Shown: positions 25,234 to 33,585 of the stretch, piece by piece
How the letters are laid out: each line of letters opens with the position of its first letter
Numbering within the stretch: position 1 is the stretch's first letter
Source: Natronococcus amylolyticus DSM 10524
GTDB taxonomy: Archaea > Halobacteriota > Halobacteria > Halobacteriales > Natrialbaceae
Reading direction: 5' to 3'
NCBI RefSeq assembly: GCF_000337675.1
Contig: NZ_AOIB01000026.1
Span: forward strand, 128,580 to 192,579
Length of the DNA: 64,000 nucleotides
The notes under the pieces: generated by a model
What the model was told of the DNA's origin: nothing
The model's input: the letters and a program-made list of their open reading frames with translations, nothing else
Database searches by the model: none
Made by a program: the position numbers and the translations under genes

Positions 25234-27387
25234 ATGGATCCAAAGCGGGAGCTTACGAGCGTCGATCTCGCGGCCCTCGTCGGGGAGTTCGGTACCTACG
25301 AGGGCGCGAAGGTCGACAAGGCCTACCTCTACGGCGACGACCTTCTGCGGCTCAAGATGCGGGATTTCGACCGCGGTCGCGTCGAGTTGCTGATCGAGGT
25401 CGGCGAGATCAAACGCGCCCACACGGTCGCCCCCGAGCGAGTGCCTGACGCCCCCGGGCGGCCGCCCCAGTTCGCGATGATGCTTCGCAACCGGCTGTCG
25501 GGAGCTGACTTCGTCGGCGTCGAACAGTTCGAGTTCGACCGCATCCTCGAGTTCGTCTTCGACCGCGACGACGGCACGACCCGTATCATCGTCGAGCTGT
25601 TCGGTCAGGGGAACGTTGCGGTCACCGACGGCGAGTACGAGGTGATCGACTGCCTCGAGACCGTTCGGCTGAAATCCAGAACGGTCGTCCCGGGCTCGCG
25701 CTACGAGTTTCCCGACTCGCGGACGAACCCGCTGTCGGTCTCGCGGGAGGCGTTCGACCGCGAGATGGACGATTCGGACACCGACGTCGTCCGGACGCTC
25801 GCCACACAGCTCAACATGGGCGGACTATACGCCGAGGAGGTCTGTACTCGCGCAGGCGTCGAGAAGGCGATGGACATCGAGGACGCCACCGAGGACGACT
25901 ACCGACGCGTCTACGAGGCGATCGAACGGCTCGCACTCGACGTCCGAAACGCGAACTTCGACCCGCGGCTGTACCGGGAGCCGGTCGAGGAGGACGGCGA
26001 GAACGAGGAGTCGGAGTCGCCCGACGACGGCCCGGTCGTCGACGCCACGCCGTTCCCCCTCGAGGAACACGAGGAGGCCGGCCTGGCTGCCGAGAGCGCC
26101 GACAGCTTCCTCGAGGCGCTCGACGACTACTTCTTCGAGCTCGAGCTGGAAGACGAGGAGGAGCCCGATCCGACCGAACAGCGCCCCGACTTCGAGGAGG
26201 AGATCGCCAAACACGAGCGAATCATCGAACAACAGGAGGGCGCGATCGAAGGGTTCGAACAGCAGGCCCAGTCCCAGCGGGAGAACGCCGAGTTGCTGTA
26301 CGCCGAGTACGGGGTCGTCGACGACATCCTCTCGACGGTCCAGGAGGCCCGCGCGCAGGATCGTCCGTGGGATGAGATCGAGGAGCGCTTCGAGGAGGGT
26401 AAAGAGCGCGGAATCGAGGCCGCCGAGGCCGTCGTCGGCGTCGACGGCACCGAGGGGATCGTCACCGTCGAGCTCGACGGGGAGGAGATCGACCTCCTCG
26501 CCCGGCAGGGCGTCGAGCAGAACGCCGATCGGCTCTACACCGAGGCCAAGCGCATCGCGGAGAAAAAGGAGGGCGCGCTGGCGGCCATCGAGGACACCCG
26601 CGAGGACCTCGAGGACGCCAAGCGACGCCGCGACGAGTGGGAGGCAACCGACGAGACAGACGACGACGACGAGGACGAAGCGCAGGAGGAGACGAACTGG
26701 CTCGAGCTGGCCTCGGTCCCGATCCGGGAGAACGAGCCCTGGTACGATCGGTTCCGCTGGTTCCACACCAGCGACGGCTACCTCGTGATCGGCGGGCGAA
26801 ACGCCGACCAGAACGAGGAGCTCGTCAAGAAGTACCTCGAGCCGGGCGATACGGTGCTTCACACCCAGGCCCACGGCGGCCCCGTCACGGTACTGAAGGC
26901 GACCGACCCGAGCGAGGCGTCCTCGTCGGACATCGAGCTGCCCGACTCGAGCATCGAGGAGGCCGCCCAGTTCGCCGTCACCTACTCGTCGGTCTGGAAG
27001 GACGGCCGCTACGCGGGCGACGTCTACGCCGTCGACTCGGATCAGGTCACCAAGACCCCCGAAAGTGGCGAGTACCTCGAGAAGGGTGGCTTTGCGATCC
27101 GCGGGGATCGAACCTACCACCGGGATACGCCCGTCGGCGTGGCGGTCGGCATCCAGTGTGAGCCCTACACCCGCGTGATCGGCGGCCCGCCGTCGGCCAT
27201 CGAGGGTCAGGCCGAGACGACGATCGAACTCGAGCCCGGCCGGTACGCCCAGGCCGACGCGGCAAAACGGATGTACCGGCAGTTCCGCGAGGAGTTCACC
27301 GACGAGTCGTTCGTCCGGAAGATCGCCAGTCCGGACCGCATCCAGCACTTCATGCCGCCGGGCGGGAGCCGAATCGCCGAGGAGTAG
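25234..27387 (+). CDS. rqcH: Ribosome-rescue NFACT protein (Rqc2/NEMF, RqcH family)
   Basis: 717 residues. NFACT proteins bind the large ribosomal subunit carrying a stalled nascent chain and recruit tRNA; in bacteria RqcH adds alanine tails. Seen: NFACT-N starting MDPKRELTSVDLAALVGEF, with PPQFAMMLRNRLSGA (about 80-94); a helix-hairpin-helix-like segment; a long charged coiled coil (about 320-480); then NFACT-R beginning YDRFRWFHTSDGYLVIGGR (about 508-526) with NADQNEELVKKYL. Typical length for archaeal NEMF. No DUF814-only truncation. The acidic insertion around residues 245-320 is typical of haloarchaeal adaptation. Confidence 0.93.
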   Translation: MDPKRELTSVDLAALVGEFGTYEGAKVDKAYLYGDDLLRLKMRDFDRGRVELLIEVGEIKRAHTVAPERVPDAPGRPPQFAMMLRNRLSGADFVGVEQFEFDRILEFVFDRDDGTTRIIVELFGQGNVAVTDGEYEVIDCLETVRLKSRTVVPGSRYEFPDSRTNPLSVSREAFDREMDDSDTDVVRTLATQLNMGGLYAEEVCTRAGVEKAMDIEDATEDDYRRVYEAIERLALDVRNANFDPRLYREPVEEDGENEESESPDDGPVVDATPFPLEEHEEAGLAAESADSFLEALDDYFFELELEDEEEPDPTEQRPDFEEEIAKHERIIEQQEGAIEGFEQQAQSQRENAELLYAEYGVVDDILSTVQEARAQDRPWDEIEERFEEGKERGIEAAEAVVGVDGTEGIVTVELDGEEIDLLARQGVEQNADRLYTEAKRIAEKKEGALAAIEDTREDLEDAKRRRDEWEATDETDDDDEDEAQEETNWLELASVPIRENEPWYDRFRWFHTSDGYLVIGGRNADQNEELVKKYLEPGDTVLHTQAHGGPVTVLKATDPSEASSSDIELPDSSIEEAAQFAVTYSSVWKDGRYAGDVYAVDSDQVTKTPESGEYLEKGGFAIRGDRTYHRDTPVGVAVGIQCEPYTRVIGGPPSAIEGQAETTIELEPGRYAQADAAKRMYRQFREEFTDESFVRKIASPDRIQHFMPPGGSRIAEE

Positions 27388-27474
27388 CAGGCTGCGTCCG
27401 CGAGGGTGCCCTCGTCGCCAACCGCGACCACCCTCGGTCCGTAACGAGCCGACGGGTTATCGTGGCTCGAGCAC

Positions 27475-27496
27475 GTGCCAGAATCGCATCTGGCAC
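27475..27496. promoter_or_regulatory. Perfect 8-bp inverted repeat in the rqcH-reductase spacer
   Basis: GTGCCAGA and TCTGGCAC pair around the 6-nt loop ATCGCA, 88 bp after the rqcH stop and about 100 bp before the reductase start. It may be an operator for the downstream gene or a 3'-end hairpin of rqcH. Confidence 0.35.
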
Positions 27497-27593
27497 CACA
27501 GATCCGACAGAACGAGCGACGTTCGACGGCCCACTGCTGGAGTGTCGCAACCCTAACCTATTCTTCGGCTCTCCTCGATAGCTGGTCCAGAGA

Positions 27594-28837
27594 ATGGTCG
27601 AGTTCGACGTCGTCGTCGCCGGCGCCGGACCCGCGGGGCTCCAGTTCGCACGCGAACTGGGGAAGCGATCGGATCGCTCGGTCGTCGTTCTGGAGCGCAA
27701 CGACGGGCTGGCCGACAACGACAAATCTACGGGCGGGACGTTCCGCCAGGTGATCGAGGGGTACGACATCCCGGATCGAGTCGTGATGGATTCCAGCCCC
27801 GACGTCGTGTTCGAGGGGCTGGAGACCCGCTCACGAGCGACGTCGTGTTCGAGGGGCCGGAGACCCGCTCACGAGTGGCGATTCCGAACTACGTCCTCGA
27901 CTTTCCGGCGTTCCTGGAGTATCTCGGCGAGGACGCACGGGAACACGGAGTCGAGGTCGTCACGGGAACCCGCGTTTCGGAACCGATTACCGAAGAGGGT
28001 GCCGTTACTGGAGTTCGAGCCCGTCGGGGCGGCGATTCGGCGGAATACTACGGAGCGCTGGTGGTCGACGCGACGGGGCCCGCCGGAGCGCTGACGGACG
28101 AGCTGGAGATGTGGGATCCGGACGCGGCACAGCGCGGGATCGGAAAGGAGTACCAGGTGACGGGAACCTTCGACTGCGACTCTATGCTGTTTCGGTTCGA
28201 CCACGAGTACGCCCCTGGAGGCTACGCGTGGGTGTTTCCGGGCGGCGATGGTGTCTTCAAGATTGGCGTCTGCTGGGTGAACGACTTCCACGAACGACAC
28301 GCGCCGCCGGACGGCGGGGGGATCGACGAGTACGTACAGCGGTGGATCGAGAGCGACGACCGGTGGACCGTCGACGGGATCGAGGCGGTCCACGCCGGCG
28401 AAGTCGTCTCGGACAATTCGATCAACGACCGAGCCGACGACGGAATAGTGGCGGTCGGCGACTCCGTTTCGAGCGTCAACCCGCTGTTCGGCGAGGGGAT
28501 TCGGCCGGGGATGGAGTCGGCGGAGATGGCGGCCGACGTCGTAATCGACGCCCTCGCTCGAGGGGACACCTCCAGGGAGACATTGCTCGAGTACGAGAGG
28601 CGCTGGAATCGCGAGAAGGGGCCGAAGTGGAAGATACAGCGGATGGTGGGCGAACTGCTGTACGATTTCGACGCCGACCAGCAGAACCGATTCGTGCGGA
28701 ACGCCGACCGACTGTCGGACGAGCAAGCCGACCGGTTACAACGGTACGAACTCACGCTTCCGGACTTGTTCACCCTCTATCCGTTCGATCCGAAGGATAT
28801 CCCGAAAGTGCCGACGCTCCTCCGCCACCTCCGGTAG
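27594..28837 (+). pseudogene. Geranylgeranyl-reductase-family flavoprotein, frameshifted by a 38-bp tandem duplication
   Basis: FAD-dependent reductase family that saturates isoprenoid chains of archaeal lipids or quinones. Frame 1 (27594-28094) carries the FAD motif VAGAGPAGLQFARELG and reads correctly to ETRSR at about 27836. The protein continues in another frame from VAIPNYVLDFPAF (27876) to 28837, with VVDATGP, GDSVSSVNPLFGEGIRPGM (the second FAD motif) and a C-terminal helical region. Removing either 38-bp copy gives one uninterrupted 401-codon protein of normal family length. As it stands, only truncated products can be made, so pseudogene unless slippage or reversal restores it. It could also be an assembly error. 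Confidence 0.8.
27800..27875 (+). repeat. 38-bp tandem direct duplication
   Basis: Copy 1 is 27800-27837 and copy 2 is 27838-27875, each starting CGACGTCGTGTTCGAGGGG and ending CCCGCTCACGAG. The two differ at one position only (CTGGAG versus CCGGAG). Since 38 is not a multiple of 3, it shifts the reading frame of the reductase gene. Confidence 0.95.
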
Positions 28838-28895
28838 TACTCGAAAGATCGCAGGGACGACGAGAACTCTCGACCGATCAAACCACACCACCCGC

Positions 28896-30074
28896 TCAGA
28901 CGGTTCGATCGATCGCGACGACGTGTGCGTCTTCGGCTTCGAAGCCGACCGCGACGTCCCCGGAGAGGGGATCACGAGTCCTGACGAGCAACTCCTGGCC
29001 GTGCCACTCGAGGTGGACCCGCGTCGTCTCGCCGAGAAACTCCGCGCTCCGGACGGTCGCCGTCGTCGCGTTTCGCTCGCTCGAGCCCGCTTCGTTCGCG
29101 CTGACCTGCAGGTTCTCGGGTCGCACACAGAACGTGACCGCGTCGCCGACCGCGGCCTCGCGAGCGAGGTCGACCGCGAACGTCTCCGGACCGACCTCGA
29201 GTTCGGCTCGCCGACCGCCGTTCGCTCGCTCCTCGAGCGATCGGACGGTTCCCTCGAAAACGTTGTTGTCGCCGACGAACTCCGCGACGAACCGCGTCTC
29301 CGGTCGCCGGTAGATCTCGCGGGGCGGGGCGACCTGTTCCGGCGCGCCAGCCCGCATCACCGCGACGCGATCCGAAATCGCCAGCGCCTCCTCCTGGTCG
29401 TGGGTGACGTAGATCGTCGTGATCCCGAGTTCCTTCTGGATCCCCTTCACCTGAATCCGGAGTCGCTCGCGCAGCTGGGCGTCGAGCGCGCTCATCGGCT
29501 CGTCGAGTAAGAGGACGTCGGGACCGGGTGCCAGCGCGCGAGCGATCGCGACCCGCTGTTGTTGCCCGCCGGAGAGTCGATCGGGCTCCCTGTCCTGCAT
29601 CCCCTCGAGGTCGACCAGCTCGAGCAGCTCTCGGACCCGTTCGTCGTCCGAGACGCCCCCTGGCGGGTCGGCGAAGTTGAGCCCGTAGGCGACGTTCTCG
29701 CCGACGCTCATGTGGGGAAACAGCGCGTAGTTCTGGAAGACGACGCCGACGTCGCGTTCCTCGGGCGGGACCCCCGTGACGTCCTCGCCGTGGAACCGAA
29801 CCGTGCCGTCGGTTGGGGACTCGAAGCCGGCGATCAGCCGAAGCGTCGTCGTCTTTCCACAACCCGAGGGGCCGACCAGCGTGAAGAACTCGCCCTCGCG
29901 GACCGACAGGGAGACGTCGTCGACGGCGGTCGTCTCGGCGTAGCGTTTCGTGACGTCGGCGAGGTCGACGGCGATCGGTCGATCTTCGGTCGGGGACTCC
30001 GCGCTCGAGGACCGGGATCGGGACTCGAGCGACTCGAGCGAGCGATCCGACTCCTCAGATGCCAAAGCTCTCAC
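28896..30074 (-). CDS. thiQ: ABC transporter ATP-binding protein, probable thiamine importer
   Basis: 392 residues. Cytosolic ATPase of a CUT/spermidine-iron-thiamine type importer. Walker A GPSGCGKTT (about 69-77), Q-loop in FQNYALFPHM, signature LSGGQQQR (about 169-176), Walker B VLLLDEP (about 189-195), H-loop in VTHDQEEAL, and a C-terminal TOBE-like regulatory domain (about 275-392). Starts inside the 3' end of the permease gene (20-bp overlap), so cotranscribed with it. A 35-residue Ser/Arg/Glu-rich N-terminal stretch precedes the ATPase domain; a later start is possible. Thiamine is inferred from the binding protein and the thiamine-binding neighbour, not from this subunit. Confidence 0.85.
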   Translation of the reverse strand: MRALASEESDRSLESLESRSRSSSAESPTEDRPIAVDLADVTKRYAETTAVDDVSLSVREGEFFTLVGPSGCGKTTTLRLIAGFESPTDGTVRFHGEDVTGVPPEERDVGVVFQNYALFPHMSVGENVAYGLNFADPPGGVSDDERVRELLELVDLEGMQDREPDRLSGGQQQRVAIARALAPGPDVLLLDEPMSALDAQLRERLRIQVKGIQKELGITTIYVTHDQEEALAISDRVAVMRAGAPEQVAPPREIYRRPETRFVAEFVGDNNVFEGTVRSLEERANGGRRAELEVGPETFAVDLAREAAVGDAVTFCVRPENLQVSANEAGSSERNATTATVRSAEFLGETTRVHLEWHGQELLVRTRDPLSGDVAVGFEAEDAHVVAIDRTV

Positions 30075-31947
30075 CCCCGAGGCGGTCGATGATCACGAAA
30101 CTGATGCTCGTGACGACCAGCAGGACGACACCCATTGCGGTTGCGGGTCCGAGCCGACGGCCGATGAAGCGTTCGATCGCGACCGGCATCGTATATTGGT
30201 CGGTGCCGGTCGCCAGAATGACCGTCGAGGAGAACTCGCCCATCGAGATGGCGACGACGAAGGCGGCGCCCGCAACGACGCCCGGCCAGACCAGCGGAAG
30301 CTCGACGTCGTACAGCGCCCGCGCTCGAGAAGCGCCGAGCGCGCGGGCCGACTCGACGAGCGAGCGGTCGACGGACTCGAGCCCCGGCGCGACGGTGCGG
30401 ACGACGAACGGGTAACACGAGACCGCGTGGGCGGCGACGATCGCCGCGGCGCCGCCCATCGTGATCTGCCAGCCCGCGAGCTCGATGCCGAAGACCGGGC
30501 CCCGCAGGAGGCCGATCCCGACGATGATCCCAGAGACGGCGAGCGGGGCCATCGCCACGGCGTCGACGAGCTTTCGGCCCCGGTATCGTCTGGTCGTCAG
30601 CACCGAGACGACGACCCCCATCGGCAGGGCGAGCGCGAGCGCGCCGGCGGCAAACAGCAGGGAGTTGCGGATCGCGGGCCAGGGTCGGACCTGAAACGCC
30701 GCGGCGGTCTGCTGGCGGTCTATCAGGAATCGGTAGTGATCCAGCGTGAGCCCGTTCGGCCCCGCGACGCTGGCGTAGAGCATGCTGACGATCGGCGAGA
30801 CGAAGACGACCAGCGCGACCGCGGCGTAGATGGCGATCCCCGCCCGCGGGACGAGTTCGCGGAGAGACAGGGACGGTGGGGAGAGCGGTCGGCGCGGGAG
30901 CGGACGAACCCCTCGAGAGCGGACGACGTGGTTTGCCTCGTAGCGCAGGTAGCCGTAGAGGATCCCCAGCGTGATGACGAGTTCGACGATCGCCAGCGCG
31001 GCCGCCTCGGCGTAGTTCAGGTCCTGGATCAGCCGGTAGACGAACACCTCGACGGTCGCCAGCTCGAACCCGCCCAACGCCAGCACGATCGGGAAGGTGC
31101 CGAACGTGAAGACGAACGTCAGCGCGGCCCCCATCAACACGGCCGGATATAGCTGGGGGGCAACGATGTCCCGAAACGCCCGAAACGGGCTCGCGCCGAG
31201 GCTGCGGGCCGTTTCGATCGCGCTCGCGTCGACGGACTCCCAGGCAGCGGTCGTCACCCGCGCCACCAGCGGCGCGTTGTAGAAGGCGTGGGCAATCAGG
31301 ATCGCCTCGAGCGTGAACATCAGCTCGATCGGACCGAGTCCGACGAGGCCGAGGGCGCGGTTGAGCGTCCCGTTCTCGCCGAACGTCGCGACGAAACCGA
31401 CCGCGACCATGATCGACGGGAGCACGAACGGGAGCACTGTCAGCGAGCGCAGCGTCCGCCGTCCGCGGAACTCGTAGCGCGCGAGAACGTACGCCGCGGG
31501 AACGCCGAGCGCGACGCTAAGTAGGGTCGAGAGGAACGCCTGGTAGGCCGTGAAGCCGACGATCCCGATCCGGCGGTCGCTCGAGAGCAGGTCGCTCGCA
31601 ACCGCGAGCGGGGACTCGCCGGCGAACAGGCGGGCGACGTCCCCGAAGTAGAACGGGTCCCGCAGGAGCTCGAGGAAGACCGCGAGCGTCACGGCTCCCT
31701 CGACGACGACGGCCTCGACGAACACCGTCGCGACGGGGTAGTAAAACAGCACGACCAGCAGGAGGATCGTTCCGAGGCCGAACAGCGCGATGGCCCGACG
31801 CTCGAGGCGGTTGCGGATTCCCCTCGCGTTCCGTCGCCCCGTCGGCTCGTCTTCCGCGCGGGGGTCCTCGGGGTCGGAACCCGAAGCGGGAACGTCGACG
31901 GGCGTGGTCGCTCCGCCATCGGCTTTCGGATCCGGGCGGTCGTTCAC
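30055..31947 (-). CDS. thiP: ABC transporter permease, fused two-domain (ThiP-like), probable thiamine importer
   Basis: 630 residues from a GTG at 31947 (an ATG at 32004 is possible but would add 19 basic residues). Integral membrane permease with two homologous halves, about 12 helices in total, each with an EAA loop: ETARSLGASPFRAFRDIVAPQLYPA-like in the first and ESARALGASRARALYDVELPLVWPG-like in the second (written as patterns; the key residues are Gly-Ala-Ser and Pro). This fused layout is that of ThiP/FbpB. The N-terminal 40 residues are an acidic cytoplasmic tail. Followed by the ATPase gene with a 20-bp overlap. Confidence 0.88.
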   Translation of the reverse strand: MNDRPDPKADGGATTPVDVPASGSDPEDPRAEDEPTGRRNARGIRNRLERRAIALFGLGTILLLVVLFYYPVATVFVEAVVVEGAVTLAVFLELLRDPFYFGDVARLFAGESPLAVASDLLSSDRRIGIVGFTAYQAFLSTLLSVALGVPAAYVLARYEFRGRRTLRSLTVLPFVLPSIMVAVGFVATFGENGTLNRALGLVGLGPIELMFTLEAILIAHAFYNAPLVARVTTAAWESVDASAIETARSLGASPFRAFRDIVAPQLYPAVLMGAALTFVFTFGTFPIVLALGGFELATVEVFVYRLIQDLNYAEAAALAIVELVITLGILYGYLRYEANHVVRSRGVRPLPRRPLSPPSLSLRELVPRAGIAIYAAVALVVFVSPIVSMLYASVAGPNGLTLDHYRFLIDRQQTAAAFQVRPWPAIRNSLLFAAGALALALPMGVVVSVLTTRRYRGRKLVDAVAMAPLAVSGIIVGIGLLRGPVFGIELAGWQITMGGAAAIVAAHAVSCYPFVVRTVAPGLESVDRSLVESARALGASRARALYDVELPLVWPGVVAGAAFVVAISMGEFSSTVILATGTDQYTMPVAIERFIGRRLGPATAMGVVLLVVTSISFVIIDRLGGESFGI

Positions 31948-32058
31948 GCGGCCACCTCCGCGCGGTCGCTCATCGCGTTTCGATCCGTCGAGCGCACCGA
32001 CCACCGGGTGGTACCGGCGATCGAAACCACTACGTGACGACCGCGAGAACGGTCGCCG

Positions 32059-32373
32059 ATGACAGTTTTCGCACTGCTTCGCGTAACCCCGATCACTGAC
32101 GACGACGCGACCGAGAACGTCGCGGCCGCGATCGACGCCCTCGAGGAGTACGACGTCGAGTACGAGACGACGCCGCTAGCGACGACGCTCGAGGCCGAGG
32201 ACGTCGAGGAGCTGTTCGCGGCCTGCGGGGCTGCCCACCGGGCGGTCGAGGGCAGCGAGGTCCAGACGCTGGTACAGGTCGACGACAGGCGCGAGAAGTC
32301 GATGACCGCGAGCGACAAGGTCGACGCCGTCGAGTCGGAGCTCGGACGCGACGCTCGGAGCGACGGCGACTGA
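32059..32373 (+). CDS. Thiamine-binding protein, MTH1187/YkoF-like family
   Basis: 104 residues of the MTH1187/YqgV fold (thiamine_BP, formerly DUF77), a ferredoxin-like beta-alpha-beta protein that binds thiamine in characterised members. Seen: MTVFALLRVTPIT, EYDVEYETTPLATTLEAED (about 28-46, the conserved YETTPxxTxxE element), and VQTLVQVDDRREK (about 68-80). Cytosolic, no signal. It lies between thiB and thiP on the opposite strand, sharing the divergent promoter region with thiPQ and converging on thiB, which strongly supports thiamine as the transported substrate. Confidence 0.88.
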   Translation: MTVFALLRVTPITDDDATENVAAAIDALEEYDVEYETTPLATTLEAEDVEELFAACGAAHRAVEGSEVQTLVQVDDRREKSMTASDKVDAVESELGRDARSDGD

Positions 32374-32448
32374 GGCGTCGCTCGCGGCGTTCGCCAATTC
32401 GCGACGCCCGCAGTCGGCTCGTTCGGAGCGCTCGAGGCCACGGCTCGC

Positions 32449-33534
32449 TCAGTAGTCGCCGGCGGCGACCTGTTCCCACTCGTCGAGCCAGCCGTCGAGG
32501 TTCGCCTCGAGGTCGTCGTAGTCGAAAAACGGCGTGTCGTCGGGCTGTTTGGCGTACTCCTCGTATACCTCCGGCAGCTCGGTCTCGTCGTTGACCGGCC
32601 CCGTCACGTTGCGTTCGGCGATCACCGCCTGAACTTCGGGATCGAGGATGAAGTCCATGAACTCGTGGGCGAGGTCGTCGTTCGTCCCGTCGGCGAAGCG
32701 GGCCATGCCGGCGACGTTGGCGTAGGCCTGATCGTGCAGCAGCGCGACCTGGTGTTTCTCGAGGTCGTTGTCGGCACGCTGGGCGTAGACGCGGTCGTTC
32801 GCGTAGGAGGCGACGACCGGAACCTCGCCCTCCTCGAACTGCGCGTAGACCTCGCTCCAGGAGTCGAGGACACGAGTGTCGTTGTCGAGCAGCTCATCCC
32901 AGTACTCGAGGTACTCGTCCTCGCCGAAGTGGTCGATCGTCCACAGCAAGAAGAGCAGCCCCGTCGTCCCGCGCTGGGGGTTCGAGACCGCGATCTGGCC
33001 CTCGTACTTCGGATCGAGCAGGTCGTCGAACGTCTCGGGAGTGTCGACGTTCCGGCCGTCGTAGACCATCGCACAGAAGCTCCGATAGGTCGGGATCACC
33101 CGTCCGTGCGGGTCGAAGTAGTGTTCCTCGTCGACGTTCGCGACGTGCTCGAGGGCGTCCTCGTCGGTCTCGACGAACAGCTCGTCGTCGGTATTCTGGT
33201 CGGCCCGGACGACCTCGTGGGGATTCAGCCCCAGGTAGAGTTCGGGTTCGATCTCGACGTCCTCGTTGTGGCGCTCGATGTAGTAGTTCAGCTCCTGTTC
33301 GGGCGTCTGCCACTCGAACTCGACGTCGTACCGGTCGGCGAACTCGTCGGCGATCCACTCGCCGGGGCTGTCGCTGGGCGCGTCGACGAACGACGTGTTC
33401 GCCGCGACCCGAAGCACGTCCTCGTCGTCGCCGTTTCCGGTCGTTCCGCCGTTCTCTCCTTCCTGTGAGATGCAGCCGGCCAGCCCGAGTCCGGCGACTG
33501 TCCCCCCGCTCGCGAGAAACGTCCGTCGTCTCAT
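32449..33534 (-). CDS. thiB: Thiamine ABC transporter substrate-binding lipoprotein
   Basis: 361 residues. RRRTFLASGGTVAGLGLAGC is a twin-arginine signal with lipobox (Cys about 21), so it is anchored on the outer face. The mature protein is a type II periplasmic-binding fold resembling TbpA/ThiB: DPKYEGQIAVSNPQRGTTGLLFLLW (about 140-165, written as a pattern), LDSWSEVYAQFEEGEVPVVASY (about 205-226), and a C-terminal tryptophan-rich tail. The start at 33534 gives the standard signal. A TATA-like CTTACG about 25 bp upstream suggests a leaderless message. Confidence 0.88.
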   Translation of the reverse strand: MRRRTFLASGGTVAGLGLAGCISQEGENGGTTGNGDDEDVLRVAANTSFVDAPSDSPGEWIADEFADRYDVEFEWQTPEQELNYYIERHNEDVEIEPELYLGLNPHEVVRADQNTDDELFVETDEDALEHVANVDEEHYFDPHGRVIPTYRSFCAMVYDGRNVDTPETFDDLLDPKYEGQIAVSNPQRGTTGLLFLLWTIDHFGEDEYLEYWDELLDNDTRVLDSWSEVYAQFEEGEVPVVASYANDRVYAQRADNDLEKHQVALLHDQAYANVAGMARFADGTNDDLAHEFMDFILDPEVQAVIAERNVTGPVNDETELPEVYEEYAKQPDDTPFFDYDDLEANLDGWLDEWEQVAAGDY

Positions 33535-33585
33535 TACCGAGTGATCACAACCGGTGGTACGTAAGGGTCGCGCTTTCGATCCGCA

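Noticed and set aside
27594-28094. Treating the 5' reductase fragment as a separate 166-codon gene
   Set aside because: Its last 85 codons are out-of-frame translation of the duplicated copy and following gene; the true family sequence continues in the other frame.
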